NCBI GenBank assembly: GCA_964036665.1
Contig: OZ038526.1
Span: 9,238,001 to 9,302,000, forward strand
Length of the DNA stretch: 64,000 nt
Direction: 5' to 3'
Origin: Gordius sp. MW1
Taxonomy: Eukaryota; Nematomorpha; Gordioida; Gordea; Gordiidae
Position numbers and translations under genes: made by a program. The notes beneath the pieces are model-generated. The model saw only the letters and a list, made by a program, of their open reading frames with translations. It did no database searches and was not told where the DNA came from. Numbering within the stretch: position 1 is the first letter of the stretch; every line of letters starts with the position of its first letter. Positions 37,824 to 49,646 of this stretch are shown here, in pieces.

Positions 37824-38970
37824 CAAGTTGTACAAAAAAATTTATATAAATGGAGTATCCAAACGGTAAAAATCAACATTTTCGACACCTTCTATTCTTC
37901 GCTTTTCATCGTGGTCAAAATATTGGTGAAACAGCTCGAGACATTTGTAAAGTATACGGAGAAGGTGTCATAGTTAAGTCTACAGCACAAAAATGGTTCG
38001 CAAAGTTCAAAAATGGCGATTTTGACATCGCTGAAAAGCCCCGTAGCGGAAGACCCTTGGAATTCGACGAAGAGTGTCTCAGAGCACTTTTGAAGGAGGA
38101 CGGTCGCCAAACAAGTCGTGAATTGGCGGAAATAATGAAGTTCGATCAGAAAACCATCCTAAATCATCTTCATTCGATGGGATTTGCCGAAAAATTGGGA
38201 TCTTGGATTTCTCACGAGCTTAACGAAAGCCACAAAGAAAATCGCCTTCAAATTGCTACTCAACATCTCGCCCGTCATCGAGCAACCCGCGGTCATAAAC
38301 AGCGCTTTTTGTGCCGAATCGTCACGGGAGATGAGAAGTGGTGTTTGTACGTAAATTTGAAGCAAAGAAAGGAGTGGGTGGCTCCTGGAGCGACTCCAAA
38401 GCCGAGGGTCAAGCCTGTCCTCCATCCAAAAAAGACCATGATCTGCGTTTGGTGGGACTGGGAGGGCATTCTGCATTGGGAAATTCTGGAAAGGAATGCC
38501 ACGGTCAACAAGGAGCTCTATATATCCCAGCTACACCGCGTGAATGAGGCTATTCGACTCAAAAGACCCCATCGACAAGGCCAGACCATACTCCTTCACG
38601 ACAACGCAAGGCCCCATGTTGCTCAAGTCGTAAAAGCCGCAGTCCAGGAGCTCGAATGGGAGGTCCTTCAGCATCCACCATATTCTCCGGACCTTGCACC
38701 GACGGATTACCATCTTTTCCGCTCTCTCTCGAACCATATGAGGGGCGTTACCTTGGACAATGTAGAGGGCCTTAAAAACTGGCTCAACGACTTCTTCGAT
38801 ACCAGACCGGTCGATTTTTGGCGTAATGGCATCGAAAAATTGGTCAAAAGATGGGAGGAGGTCGTAAACACCAACAGCGAATATATTATTAAATAAGTTA
38901 TTGTTATAACAATAAATAATCGTTAAATAAAAGACTTTGATAAAAACTCTACGAACTTTTTCCTCAACTA
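37824..38970 (+). mobile_element. mariner element
   Basis: About 1.15 kb around an intact transposase gene. Both ends can be paired as weak inverted repeats (AAGTTGTACAAAAA on the left, and on the minus strand TAGTTGAGGAAAAAGTTC on the right), next to TA dinucleotides. These ends are diverged, so the boundaries are tentative. Confidence 0.6.
37850..38896 (+). CDS. mariner transposase, intact
   Basis: Catalyses cut-and-paste transposition at TA sites. 348 aa, the usual mariner length. The N-terminal paired-like helix-turn-helix region spans about residues 5-110 (RSGRP hinge at 65-69). The catalytic triad is complete: D161 (VTGDEKW), D251 (LLHDNARPH) and D286 (SPDLAPTDYHLF), with 34 residues between the last two, as in the mariner D,D34D class. 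The linker motif usually written WVPHEL reads WISHEL here (119-124). No stop or frameshift interrupts it. Its G+C-rich codon use is unlike the surrounding DNA, which fits a recent arrival by horizontal transfer. Confidence 0.96.
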   Translation: MEYPNGKNQHFRHLLFFAFHRGQNIGETARDICKVYGEGVIVKSTAQKWFAKFKNGDFDIAEKPRSGRPLEFDEECLRALLKEDGRQTSRELAEIMKFDQKTILNHLHSMGFAEKLGSWISHELNESHKENRLQIATQHLARHRATRGHKQRFLCRIVTGDEKWCLYVNLKQRKEWVAPGATPKPRVKPVLHPKKTMICVWWDWEGILHWEILERNATVNKELYISQLHRVNEAIRLKRPHRQGQTILLHDNARPHVAQVVKAAVQELEWEVLQHPPYSPDLAPTDYHLFRSLSNHMRGVTLDNVEGLKNWLNDFFDTRPVDFWRNGIEKLVKRWEEVVNTNSEYIIK

Positions 38971-40703
38971 TATACATAAATTTGACTGAGATGGTTAAAT
39001 ATTTTTTGAGCACCCCATCGATTTCTGTGCCTGGCAAACGTTTTATTTCGATAGCATGTTTTACTAGTTGAAAAGAACATAATAGATTCAATAATGAGTC
39101 AGCCAAGATTTATGATTGAAATATCATGGCACATCTCAAATTCTCAAGATACAAATCACATTATGCATTTGTTTTGCCGTATTGCCTTTCACATTATAAT
39201 GGTGGAGTTGATAGGGACATTCTAATCTATTTATTTTTCCTTAACATACCGTTGGTTAGGTGGGGTCATGAGGACCCGGTTTATAAATGTTGTACAAAAT
39301 AAGTTAGTGATTGTTATAAATTTATTTTTTCAGTAGCTTAATAAAATTTATCCTAGAATATCTCTGCAGAATTTGGCTTGTTTTTATAAAATAGTTTTTA
39401 AGATAAAGTGTGTTTTAGATGCCCGTTCCAGGATCCCACCTTCCACAATATGAAACAAAAAAATTTCAAAATTTTTAAAATAATATACTATCAAAAATCA
39501 TTATTCTTAACATATTTATAAAAAAATTTTTTATAATCATTTCCTTTTTTGGAGATTATTGAATTTTAAACTTAGATTGTAACATGTTTATATTTCCTCG
39601 TGGATTTTAAAGTGCTCATTTGCGTAAATTTTCATGTGCACTTTGATATAACAAGTCTAACCTTAAAAAGTGCTATATATTTGATATTTTTGTCTGAAGA
39701 TGGTATATAATTATAAAAATATAACATTCTATCAAGTGGTCTTAAATAAATAAACATTAAATATTAGTTTGAGTAGTTTATACTTTATAGTTAATATTAC
39801 TGTAGCTTAGGATTTAATAGACTAAAAAATCAGTGAGCTTAAATTACTAATGTATGTTTATAAAGTAACTGAATTAAAACTTTCTTGTTAATGTAAAATC
39901 AAATTTGATATTAAATATGAATAAAAATACAAATTCTTGAGGAAATGATAATATTTAAAAATCAAATGTCTAAAACAGTGGTCTAAAGGCATTGCTTATT
40001 TTTGTCGATGCTAACTAAGGGTCCCAGCCAGTTCATATATGGAAAAGTTAAATATAAGTAAAGTTACAAATTAGTATGCTTGAAATTTTAAACTACTAAT
40101 GATAATTGAGATTTCTTTATGTGATGGCAGAATAGCTTTACAAATTTAATAATATTTTTTTAACTGTTTATATTATAGAAACTTCTATATTTATTAATTG
40201 GTAACTAACTTTATACAATTTAGTAATGTGGTGTATTAATAATAACATGTATTTTATTACTTATTTTTAATTAAGGATACAATAATTATTTAAACAATTA
40301 TTAAATATAAAATCGATAGTAAAGTAGTGCGCAAGCGATATAAACATGTTTATATTTATAGGTTGGAAATAAATAAAATGGTCCACCATTTAATTTTTGT
40401 TAAATTTCTTTATATATATTATAATAAAAAAATAGGACAAATATTTATTCAGTATAACAATTTTTTTAAAGTCGAGACATGTCTATAGTTCTCGTAAAGA
40501 TGAGACGAGACCGAGGTTTTCCTCACCCGAGACGAGATCGAGATTCCTGTAATCGCACCCGCGAGACGTGATTTTGCGAGACGAGACCGAAACACTAGTA
40601 GCGTGTTTGCTCTTTGATTGCAAGTAGTTTTTACCCAGCTATAAAAGAGTAGTTTTCATGCATTATAAATTATCTTACAAAATGCTTCTTTCTATATCAT
40701 ACT
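38971..40703. other. AT-rich stretch right of mariner
   Basis: No gene. At 40470-40600 there is a GAGACGAGACCGA-rich patch like that at 30990-31090, possibly transposon ends. Confidence 0.5.
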
Positions 40704-41391
40704 AGCTGACCCGGCAAACGTTGTTTTGCTATATACATTATTTCTAGAAAATACAATACTATAAGTGATGTGCATGCTCATCGTTATGCCTCGATCATAT
40801 AATGAGCGATTAAAATATAATTGTCCTATGGGAAATAATTCACGAACTTAATGTAGAAAGAATTAACACGCTAAATACAAAATATAAACACATAAAGCAA
40901 AGTACTTTGTTAAATTAATGCTCTTTTCATAATTTAAATTTTATTTATTTAATTTAAAATAATTTTGACCTATACTGTAACATTTTTATTATACTTTTAA
41001 ATATCTAATTCGAGAAAACTACAGCCTTGTATGTAAGACGTCATTATTGTATATGATGCTAAATGAAACTGGACGGGAAATGTCCGATATTTTTAAAACG
41101 AAAAGGTATTTTAGGAATCTGAAAAAGCTATTTTACCCCTGGCTGCCCTGGGCATGGCTAAATTTTCGCGCGAATCGGGCCGGTAGTTTCAGAATTTAGC
41201 CTTTTTTTAAAACGAAATGTCCGATATTTTTAAAACGAAAAGGTATTTTAGGAATCTGAAAAAGCTATTTTACCCCTGGCCGCCCTGAGCATCTAAGGCT
41301 AAATTTTCGCGCAAATCGGGCAGGTAGAATTTAGCCCTTATCCATATACATACACACATACACACATACACTTTACTTTATATATATAGAT
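40704..41391. mobile_element. Interspersed element, CTAGCTG...TATATATAGAT family, short copy
   Basis: ACTAGCTGACCCGGCAAACG to TTTACTTTATATATATAGAT, with two copies of the CTGGCCGCCCTG module. Shares ends and interior with 14995-16556. Confidence 0.65.
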
Positions 41392-41575
41392 TTAACATTC
41401 AAGTAAAAATAAGTTTTTTATGGCTGTAAAATAGTCTTTTGCTTACGGACTTAAAATTGTTCATTGATATGTTCAATAGTTTTAATAAAGTAAGATTTAT
41501 CTAGGTAAAGTATGCTTAGAAAATTTGTTAATTAACCATTTGACAATCAGCAGGGTGGACAGTCGGATAGACATT

Positions 41576-41739
41576 CATGGGCATAGCCAGGGGAAGAGGG
41601 GAGGGGCGGCTGTCCCCCTCTAAATCCAAAAATTTGTTGAAATTTATTAAAATTAAGGCTAAAATTTCAAAAAATGTTCATTTTGCCCGTCCCCAAATCA
41701 TTATTGCCCCCCTCTAATTTCAATGCTGACTACGCCTCT
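41576..41739. mobile_element. GGGCGTAGCCAG MITE with 9-bp duplication
   Basis: Ends CATGGGCATAGCCAGG and CTGACTACGCC, flanked by ATAGACATT at 41567-41575 and 41740-41748. A clear member of the family, with G-run and C-run shoulders and a core of TCCAAAAATTTGTTGAAATT type. Confidence 0.82.
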
Positions 41740-41748
41740 ATAGACATT

Positions 41749-42074
41749 ACAATAAACGATCATGCTTGAATTGCAGTAGGCCGTCGCTTATCATCATAGA
41801 AGCAAGCGAAGCAAACAGCTTTGATATTGAGCCGTAACTTGACACGTTTTGCACGAAGCAAGGTTTTGAGGGCGTTAAAACGCTTGAGTTGCGCACCTCG
41901 ATAATTTCTTTGTCGGTTTTGTATTTGTTGATGGCTTAACAAACGTAGCTCACAAATTTCGTTGCTCGCATGGTCTTAACCAAGAGAGTCAAGAAGCGTG
42001 TATAAAAATAAGTGATTCTTTTGGAAGAGTGTGTGGCAAATCATGTACTCCGCTCTGAAAAAGCGGGGTCACCA
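41749..42074 (-). mobile_element. Possible leader of a second, inverted LTR element
   Basis: Read on the minus strand, 42074-42058 is the same primer-binding-like 17-mer, followed by a leader and an open frame of 60 codons (41942-41760) rich in Arg/Lys. The frame could be the start of a gag gene, but no gag motif is visible. Confidence 0.35.
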
Positions 42075-42075
42075 G

Positions 42076-42366
42076 TATAGTATTACCTAATTAGAACATT
42101 GGTATCTTTATGATTTGGATTTCGATCAACCCCTTACTATTCATATATCTTAACCTTATTTGAATATATATATTCGAACATTCACACCACTCATTATAAT
42201 TTGAATACACACAAGATTTTCAATTATTTGAATACCTTACAATTCACCGTTATTATTCAAATTAATAACCTCGCTACTGTATATAAACACGATGTTTTAA
42301 CTAGAAGCATTCATTAGAATCACTTCTTTCTAAGGAATAAAGTAGAATCTTTTAATTCTCTACAAA
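42076..42366 (+). repeat. 5' LTR
   Basis: Starts TATAGTATTACCTAATTAGA, contains TATAAACACGATG (TATA box-like) and AATAAAG near its end. Start and end are not canonical TG...CA, so the limits are approximate. Confidence 0.75.
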
Positions 42367-42383
42367 TGGTGACCCCGCTTTTT
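42367..42383 (+). promoter_or_regulatory. Primer-binding site-like sequence
   Basis: TGGTGACCCCGCTTTTT directly after the LTR; a leading TGG pairs with the CCA end of a tRNA. The same 17 nt occur inverted at 42058-42074 on the other side of the LTR. Confidence 0.65.
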
Positions 42384-43055
42384 CGGGGGAGCCGATTTTT
42401 TTTTTATTCCTCCCCCCTAAACACTTATAACCCTAGGTCTAGGGGAGCCGATTTTTTTCCTCTTCCTAAACATTCTCTTTAGTACCGGCGCCATGGTTAT
42501 CATCGTTAAAAATAATGCAATTCAGAGTATTTTTGGGTACTACTTTCTCAAACCTTCACCAAATAAGACACTGGCAAAGAGATCTAGATACAAAACAATC
42601 AATCCTTCAACTCTCTAATATATCTCGATCTGAACGTGTCCCAATACTGTGGAATGAACCTACCTATCTGGTTGCTAATACGATGACAATCTAAACGCTT
42701 AACTACACTATCAAACCCTGCAAAGTGTGCCGCCGACTAAAATTGTCCACTTCCTCATAGCCATATTCAACATTAACTTACCTACACGGCCTTTTTTTAA
42801 TGAGCAAGGACAAACAATTTCGGCGATACAATGCAAATACCTGCTATTATTAGCATTTTTCTCACCACTGACCTATTTAATTGATTACTGCGATTCTAAT
42901 ATAGATACGTATGCTCGTGACATGTCTACTAATATATGGTATAGCAAAACAACTACCAACCAGCATTCACGCCTCAACCACCACACGCAAACACTAACTT
43001 CATTTACCCTATACTTTTATTTTTTTTTGCACTCCATGCAAATAGGAGGGGATAT

Positions 43056-43345
43056 TATAGTATTACCTAATTAGACCATTGACTTTATGATGTGAATTTC
43101 GATCATTCACGCCCCTCACTACTCAACCTTATTATTTGAATATATAAATTCGATCATTCACACCACTCATCATAATTTGAATACACACAAGACATTCAAT
43201 TATTTGAATACCTTACAATTCACGTTATTATTCAAATTAATAACCTCGCTACATGTGTATATAAACACGATGTTTTAACTAAAAGCATTCATTAGAATCA
43301 CTTCTTTCTTTGATTATAATAAAGTGTGGAGAATACAGATTAGTT
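43056..43345 (+). repeat. 3' LTR
   Basis: Direct copy of the 5' LTR with several small indels; it shares TATAAACACGATG and the AATAAAG signal. It ends about 290 bp before the RTCA start codon and could affect RTCA transcription. Confidence 0.72.
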
Positions 43346-43632
43346 TCATTAAAAAATGAGATGGGCTGTTTACGCTCAAAGATATAGAATATATATTGCA
43401 GGAAAAAAAATTAACTTTATCGGAAGAGCGCAAATAAAATATATCGAATAAACAAGAATAATAAATTGTTAATTATTACAATAGAGGTTAAAGAGGTAAT
43501 TAAGGATTAATCGAATGTTCTACTCCTATTGTATGTAAAAAGAATAAATATTAATAAATCTTATATTTAAATATACCCTATGCATATACTTAAAAATAAC
43601 TCTTTTGGTATTAACGCGTGCGCCAACTTTAA

Positions 43633-46600
43633 ATGGGACTACCATGTGTTTTAATTGACGGTGGAATTAAAGAAGGGGTAATTTATTGAAAAATTTAAAT
43701 TTAACTTAATTTCAAACAGCTTTACTAAGCCTTAAGCATTTATGTTTTAGGGAGGACAAATTTTGAGAACAGCCGTATCTCTTTCGGCTATCCTCAAAAT
43801 ACCCATTACTGTTGAAAATATACGGGGCCAAAGAAGTTCACCAGGTTTAAAGTAAAATTACAAATGCTTGCATTATGAGATGTATGAAAGGAGTTCCAAT
43901 TTTTTTCAATGAGACAATGTTAGTCTTATCCAATTAGATTTAGTACTAAATAATGTAATATTATGACCAGAATAAATATTAGAAAAAACTATGAGATTTT
44001 GGAAATCATTTGTGTTTTTTACATAATTTGTAGGCTTTGAAATTTTCTTAAGCATCACACATTAAATTCTTTTTTTCTGCATTAATTATTTTTAAAATAA
44101 TATATTTTTAGACTATTAATGTTCCTTTGGATATTACATGGGTAATTTACTACAGACTCCAAACTTAAAATTAATTTTTTACTGACGTTCATTTATTGCC
44201 TCATTGACTTTTTATTTAAATAGCAAAAAATGTTTTTAATGATCATTGCTTTAATGTATAATCAAAAACTGATTATTGTCTTATCTAAACTATTATATAT
44301 TAAAGTTTAACTATTATATTAAAGTTTAAATTCTAAATGAAATTTGGGGTATATTAATTATACTTATATGAAATTGCTTGAATCAAAAGTGTTTATATAT
44401 TTATTTACATGACAACTTAGAAGTTTTTTGTCATTAATACTTTTATCTATTATACAGAATCTAGATTGGCTAGAATTTAGTGGCAGATCTTCCTAATGTA
44501 GAAATATTGAATTAAATTATCTCAATTAATAAATAAAACTAACCAAGCTCCTCATTTTTACTTAGTATGATTTATGATAGAAGACGGATTAATTTCTTTA
44601 CAATTTATGCTGAATTAAAATTTTATAATTGAATTTATAATATTTGTTTATACAGAAGACATTAAAAATTATTATAAAATCCATTTTGTGTGTTTTAAAG
44701 GGCTCAGCATTTAACGGGGTTATGGCTTGTACGAGACTTGTGTCGTGGTACACTCACAGGTGACCAAATTAATTCAACTGCTATAACCTTTCACCCAGGT
44801 ATCATATGCGCTGGGAATTACGTGGCTGACACCAAAACTGCTGGGTACTGAATTTATTATTATATTACATTAATATAATATAGTAATTTTAAATGCTGCA
44901 TTTTTAAAAGAATGGTGGCATTGAATAAAATTGTAAGACTTGCCAGTCAACTATATCAAAAAGAAGTAATTATTTCCATAGTTTTCAAATGATTAGTAAG
45001 ATAAAATGTAGGGTTTTAAGGTTTGATAATCGTAGTTAATGCCTTTACCCTGGGGATCAGGATTTACCCAAAACCCCCATCTGTCCTGATGGGGCAGCCT
45101 GCTATAAGGCCCAAACCCTGCCCTATTAAGATCAAGTTGACAAACCATTTATAAATTATGATTTAAATAAACTTAAATTTATATAAATTAAATATCTTCG
45201 TGCAGCGTACTTAATATAGCTTTACCTCCAGCCCCTCCCCTTAAAGCGCCTGACACTACTAATGAGCACCCAAAATTTATTTAATACCCCTCAAATGTAG
45301 TCACTCGTTGAAGCCTATGTATGTTCCCAAAAATGTGGTGGGTATCCTACCCTTGCCCACCGCCACTTTCAACTCCTAAAATTTTAAAACTATTACTAAC
45401 CATCGTTCTTCGTAAGAAGTTAAGTTATTAGTAAACTTCTTTAAACAAAGTTAACTAAGCCATAAGTCGGGCCCTATCTATCGAGTCTCTAGTGCAGCAA
45501 GCAAGCAATTAATCCAGCCCACCTTATTTACTCTTAATAACATATAGGAGCGTATGCCTGTTGTTGCAAGTGGCTCTGCCCTGCTTGCTCTACGCGCCCA
45601 AGGCATCCCACCTCACGCTTCGCGGCGGTACCAACGCCGACCTTGCGCCCCCTATCGATTATATCTCGCGCATCTTGACACCGCTCCTCGCCAAACTATT
45701 CCTCGTTCCGATGCCCGAGCTTAGCATCTTGCAAAGGGGTTACTACCCGCAAGGCGGTGGCCACATTCGGGTCCTAATCAAACCGTTGAACCCGGGCTTG
45801 GCCCTGGCCCCGGCCAATTTGACCTGTCGCGGCGAGGTTGCTTGCTTGAGTGGGCGCTCCTACGTGGCTGGCTGTTTGCCCTTAAACGTATTATACCACG
45901 CTCTTCCTCGCTTTTTGTGTTTTCTATGGCTGGGTGGTAAGCCGAATTTAAGTAAGGCGTTATTCGCTTTTAAGCTAGAGGTTATCTGGACTGAAGGAAA
46001 ATCCTCCTAATCTTTTTTACGTATATCCATTAGTTTTGGCCGCGTTTGTATTAAAACTAAATTACTTAGCGAAGTCGAGGTTATATCTATTCGAGCTAAT
46101 TTCCTCCGCGTCATGACGTTGCGAGACGAAGTCGCTTTAGATTTTTAATGATTTCTGCATGGGATGTTAATAGGCATCCGTAAACCGTGCATTATTTTTT
46201 TTCAGTCTATAAAATTAGTCCCAAGTGGGGTATAGGGAATTCTTTAAAAATATGAATTTTTTTGTGCTCTTGGGTTTTTAGTAGTTAAAGCAAGAACTAG
46301 ACTCATTTACCTTCACGCCCTATGGCCTATACCACCTCAACTGTTTACTATATGAATTGAGGGGCTTAGTGATGTCATTTGAAGGCCTATTTCTTTTAGA
46401 TGGCAAAAATAGCTGCAAAATCGGCCCAATCAGTCCTGGCCACTTACTATCCTTCCCTTTCGCCTCGTTTTGACGTGTTAAAAGAACCCCCTCAAAGCGC
46501 TCACGGAAATGGGAGCGGACTCATGTAAACTATATTTAATATTTGCGCACCAACCTCGTCATTTTTGGGTCTTAAATTTCGCACATTTTTTCTATCAAGT

Positions 46601-49582
46601 TTTAAATGTAAAAATGAGGTTATTCACTATGTTTGCACACTTATTGCGAGTGATCCTTGCTTTTTCGCTTTTTTCTCGAAAGAATTTATTAGTTCTTCTT
46701 ACACTATTAAGTTTTTACACGTCGCACATATTTAAAATCAATGTCGCTAAATTGAATTTTAAATACTTACATAATCCTATTTTGGCTTAATAAGTTCCAA
46801 CATAGCAAAACGATAATTTTCGCCTCTATATTGCGATTGGAGAAAGATACATTTGCTTAAATGATAAAATATAGATTATATACTCGAGAAAGAAAATATT
46901 ATTATGCAATTTTTAATGTTATGTTTTAGCCTGGTCGCTGAAACAACGACTAAGTGCAATCTTTCAGGGTCGGCCATTGGAAAACGAGGTACAGTTTTTA
47001 AATAGCTTTGTTTTTCATTATAAAATATTGCATACTGAGAAATTCAAAATTTTTGATGTTATGAAAGTTTAGCCATCCCATATTTGCAGGTCTCTCGCCA
47101 GAAGAAGTAGGACGAAACGCGGCTAAAGATTTGTGCAAAAATTTGGAACAAGGGGGTTGCGTCGATGAATACACACAAGACCAAGTATTTGATTTGCGTT
47201 TTTAAAATAGTTAATTAAAGGTCTCGGATTCAGACTCGAATTATGCTAATTTATCTTTGTCTAAATATTCTATTCAATTTCATGGGTTAAACTCGATTGT
47301 TATTATTGATTTTTTTGTGTGATAGTTATAAAGTTTATTTGTTTATTTAAACACTTTTGATGAAATCTTAACTTTGCTGATACCTAAAAATTTTAAAATC
47401 GTTAAACATTTAAGCTTAAGAAATTTTGCATCTTACAAAATCGCTGTGATGTTATGCGTCTGAAATGTAAATCTGCTGTGATTTCGATGTTAACAAAATC
47501 CAATATTAAGACAAGCCATAAAATATAAGGTATTCGCTATTATATAGGCTGAGCTGAGGAAGAAAAATATTTTTTTATTCGTATGACTTTTGTGTGAATC
47601 TCATTCTATGCTTGAACCTACTTAAAGTATTAATTATCAATTAATATTGTTTTAGCTGAGGGTTTTTATAAGTTTGACCTCAATTGGACCTTTATCAATA
47701 ACTCTCTCGCTAGCGCCAAATGAGCAAGGCTCATCATTTTGAAAGAGATATATGGAAATATATTTTGATTTACATTGCCTTGTCCCCTAATTTTTATCGA
47801 GCAAAATTTAAATCTCTTCATGAAATTCAATTATTTATTAACTTATGATTTGATTTGAATTTTAAACATATAGAAAAGCCTATCAATCTTTTGATTAATA
47901 TTTGAAATTTCATTTAAGCAGTGATACAAGTATGTCACTGCTTACAGGCTCTGAACCCCCCCCCCCCACACGATATCCGGTCGGGCTGGGACAAAATTAA
48001 AATAGATATTAGGGTGGGGCGGATGGAAAAACAATTTTGCAGGGCTCAAAACTGTTTTTAACGCCCCTTAATATGTATGAGCAATTTTATGATTTAAGAA
48101 AAATTGACAACGTCCTTTTTGCCTAATACATATCGACTAAGTTATTTTAATTCTTGGCTTTTTTCTCGGAAACTTTTGGCAGTTTGAGAAAACTCTTGAC
48201 ATGAGTATTGTCTATTTTGACTTGTAGAATACGTCCTATCTTCAGGATAAATTTAACAACTTAATGTCAAAAATATTGGAGTAATCGATAAAATATCTGG
48301 ATTAGGGCGTTACATTATCCCTAGTAATTTAGCTAAATTTAAACTTGGCCGGTGTTCCCTGTACTTTAAACTATGTACTAGCATTGTAAAAAGACCGGGC
48401 TTTTGTTAAGTTGACTAAACACAAGTTTTGGTCTTATTTTCTTAGTCGGCATCTAGGCATGGCAGAGTTAAAAAAAACTTTTGCTAACAGACGAGAGGGC
48501 TTTGGTCTGTTTTTGTTAAATCGGCCCCCAGTGTTAGTTGAACTCAAGATCGACTAAACAATAAATAACCAGGTCTTTTTACAAGACTAGTATATACTTC
48601 CTTTGCTTTCCATGTTCACTCGATCCTTAATGCTAGAACTTACTGCTATCACAACTTTTTATCCTTTTAGCTACTTATTTTCATGGCACTGGCCAAAGGC
48701 CTTTCGTGCATACGAACTGGACCTATCACGCTACACACCGAGAGCGTGATATGCATCGTGGAAAAATTGATTCCTCAGGTAGTAATCATCAAGTTTTCAT
48801 TTGATCAACGAACTTTAATATTGGAATTGTGTAAAGTCTTTTTTTATCTTTGGGAATGCGATTTGTGTTTAGATTATTTTAAAGCGAATGAGCAACATAA
48901 GATAAAATGATATTTACGATCAAGTCAATTAATTTTCCTTATATTTCAAAAATTTGATATATCCATTCGATTTGTTGATGGAAGAGCTCCAAATAATTTT
49001 TATCACAATGCATGATGAGAATTGGCTTGATTAAAAAATTGTACATTCCATATTTATTGGCATAAAGCTTGGGCCATAATTTCATTAATGTGTTTTAAAA
49101 TAGAAATTAATAGGTATATCTTTTGATAATAAAATTAGCTTCATTTTAAACCCTTAATCGCATAGGCGTAGTCAGCATTAGGATTAGAGGGGGGCGATAA
49201 TGATTTAGGGAGGGGCAAAATGATATTTTTTTGAAATTTTAGCCATAATTTAAATAAATTTTAACAAATTTTTGGATTTAGAGGGGGTACGCCACTCCCT
49301 GCCCCCCCCCTTGGCTGCTTAATTGCATAAATAATATCATTTTAAATAAATTAATTTAATGAAAATCAATTTATAAGTATAAAAAGTACATTATTAGTGT
49401 CTCTTATGGTCCGCTCGCAAAGTGCTTTCAATTGGATCGAATCATTCCCTTAAAATTGGGTCTTACGCTTTTGGACATTGAGATAATATTGTTTTTTATA
49501 GGTGAAATTCGATATCAGCCAAGATCGCGACGGAACTTTCTTAATTAGTTGTGAAGGCATCGGTCATTGCGCTTCCCAATAA
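43633..49582 (+). CDS. RTCA: RNA 3'-terminal phosphate cyclase, nine exons
   Basis: Converts RNA 3'-phosphates to 2',3'-cyclic phosphates using ATP. Exons: 43633-43677, 43751-43851, 44701-44844, 45548-45887, 46400-46524, 46930-46988, 47090-47184, 48671-48778, 49502-49582. All introns are GT-AG, phases agree, and the joined frame is 1098 nt (365 aa), close to the roughly 366 aa of the vertebrate enzyme. Family blocks appear in order: EGGGQILR (exon 1/2 junction), GQRSSPGLK then [109 protein letters not shown]. The His of TLHT (about residue 325) matches the adenylylated catalytic His of the family. The start ATG lies 15 codons before the first intron in AAATGG context. Intron 8 carries a GGGCGTAGCCAG-type element; a short LTR retrotransposon ends about 290 bp upstream. 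The gene looks intact. Confidence 0.93.
49164..49314. mobile_element. GGGCGTAGCCAG MITE in RTCA intron 8
   Basis: AGGCGTAGTCAGC ... CCCCCCTTGGCTG with flanks CTTAATCGCAT and CTTAATTGCAT, a one-mismatch duplication. Confidence 0.72.
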
Positions 49583-49640
49583 GCTTTTTATATTACCATA
49601 TAACATCGTTTATTTATATTTATTTAATTGTTGGTTAAAA

Positions 49641-49646
49641 AATAAA
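49641..49646 (+). promoter_or_regulatory. AATAAA after RTCA
   Basis: Poly(A) signal hexamer about 58 bp past the RTCA stop. Confidence 0.5.

Larger units (their letters stand above)
42076..43345 (+). mobile_element. Short non-autonomous LTR retrotransposon
   Basis: Two similar direct repeats of about 290 bp (42076-42366 and 43056-about 43345) flank about 690 bp with no reverse transcriptase or gag. A TGGTGACCCCG primer-binding-like site follows the left repeat, and a purine tract AGGAGGGGA precedes the right one. The size fits a TRIM-type element. The frame at 42727-43074 is AT-rich and probably not coding. Confidence 0.8.

Noticed and set aside
38531..39106. 191-codon minus-strand frame
   Set aside because: Antisense shadow of the mariner transposase.
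42727..43074. 115-codon frame inside the LTR element
   Set aside because: No retroelement motif; AT-rich, and it runs into the LTR.
46509..46790. 93-codon frame within the RTCA gene
   Set aside because: Out of frame with exon 5 and mostly intron sequence.
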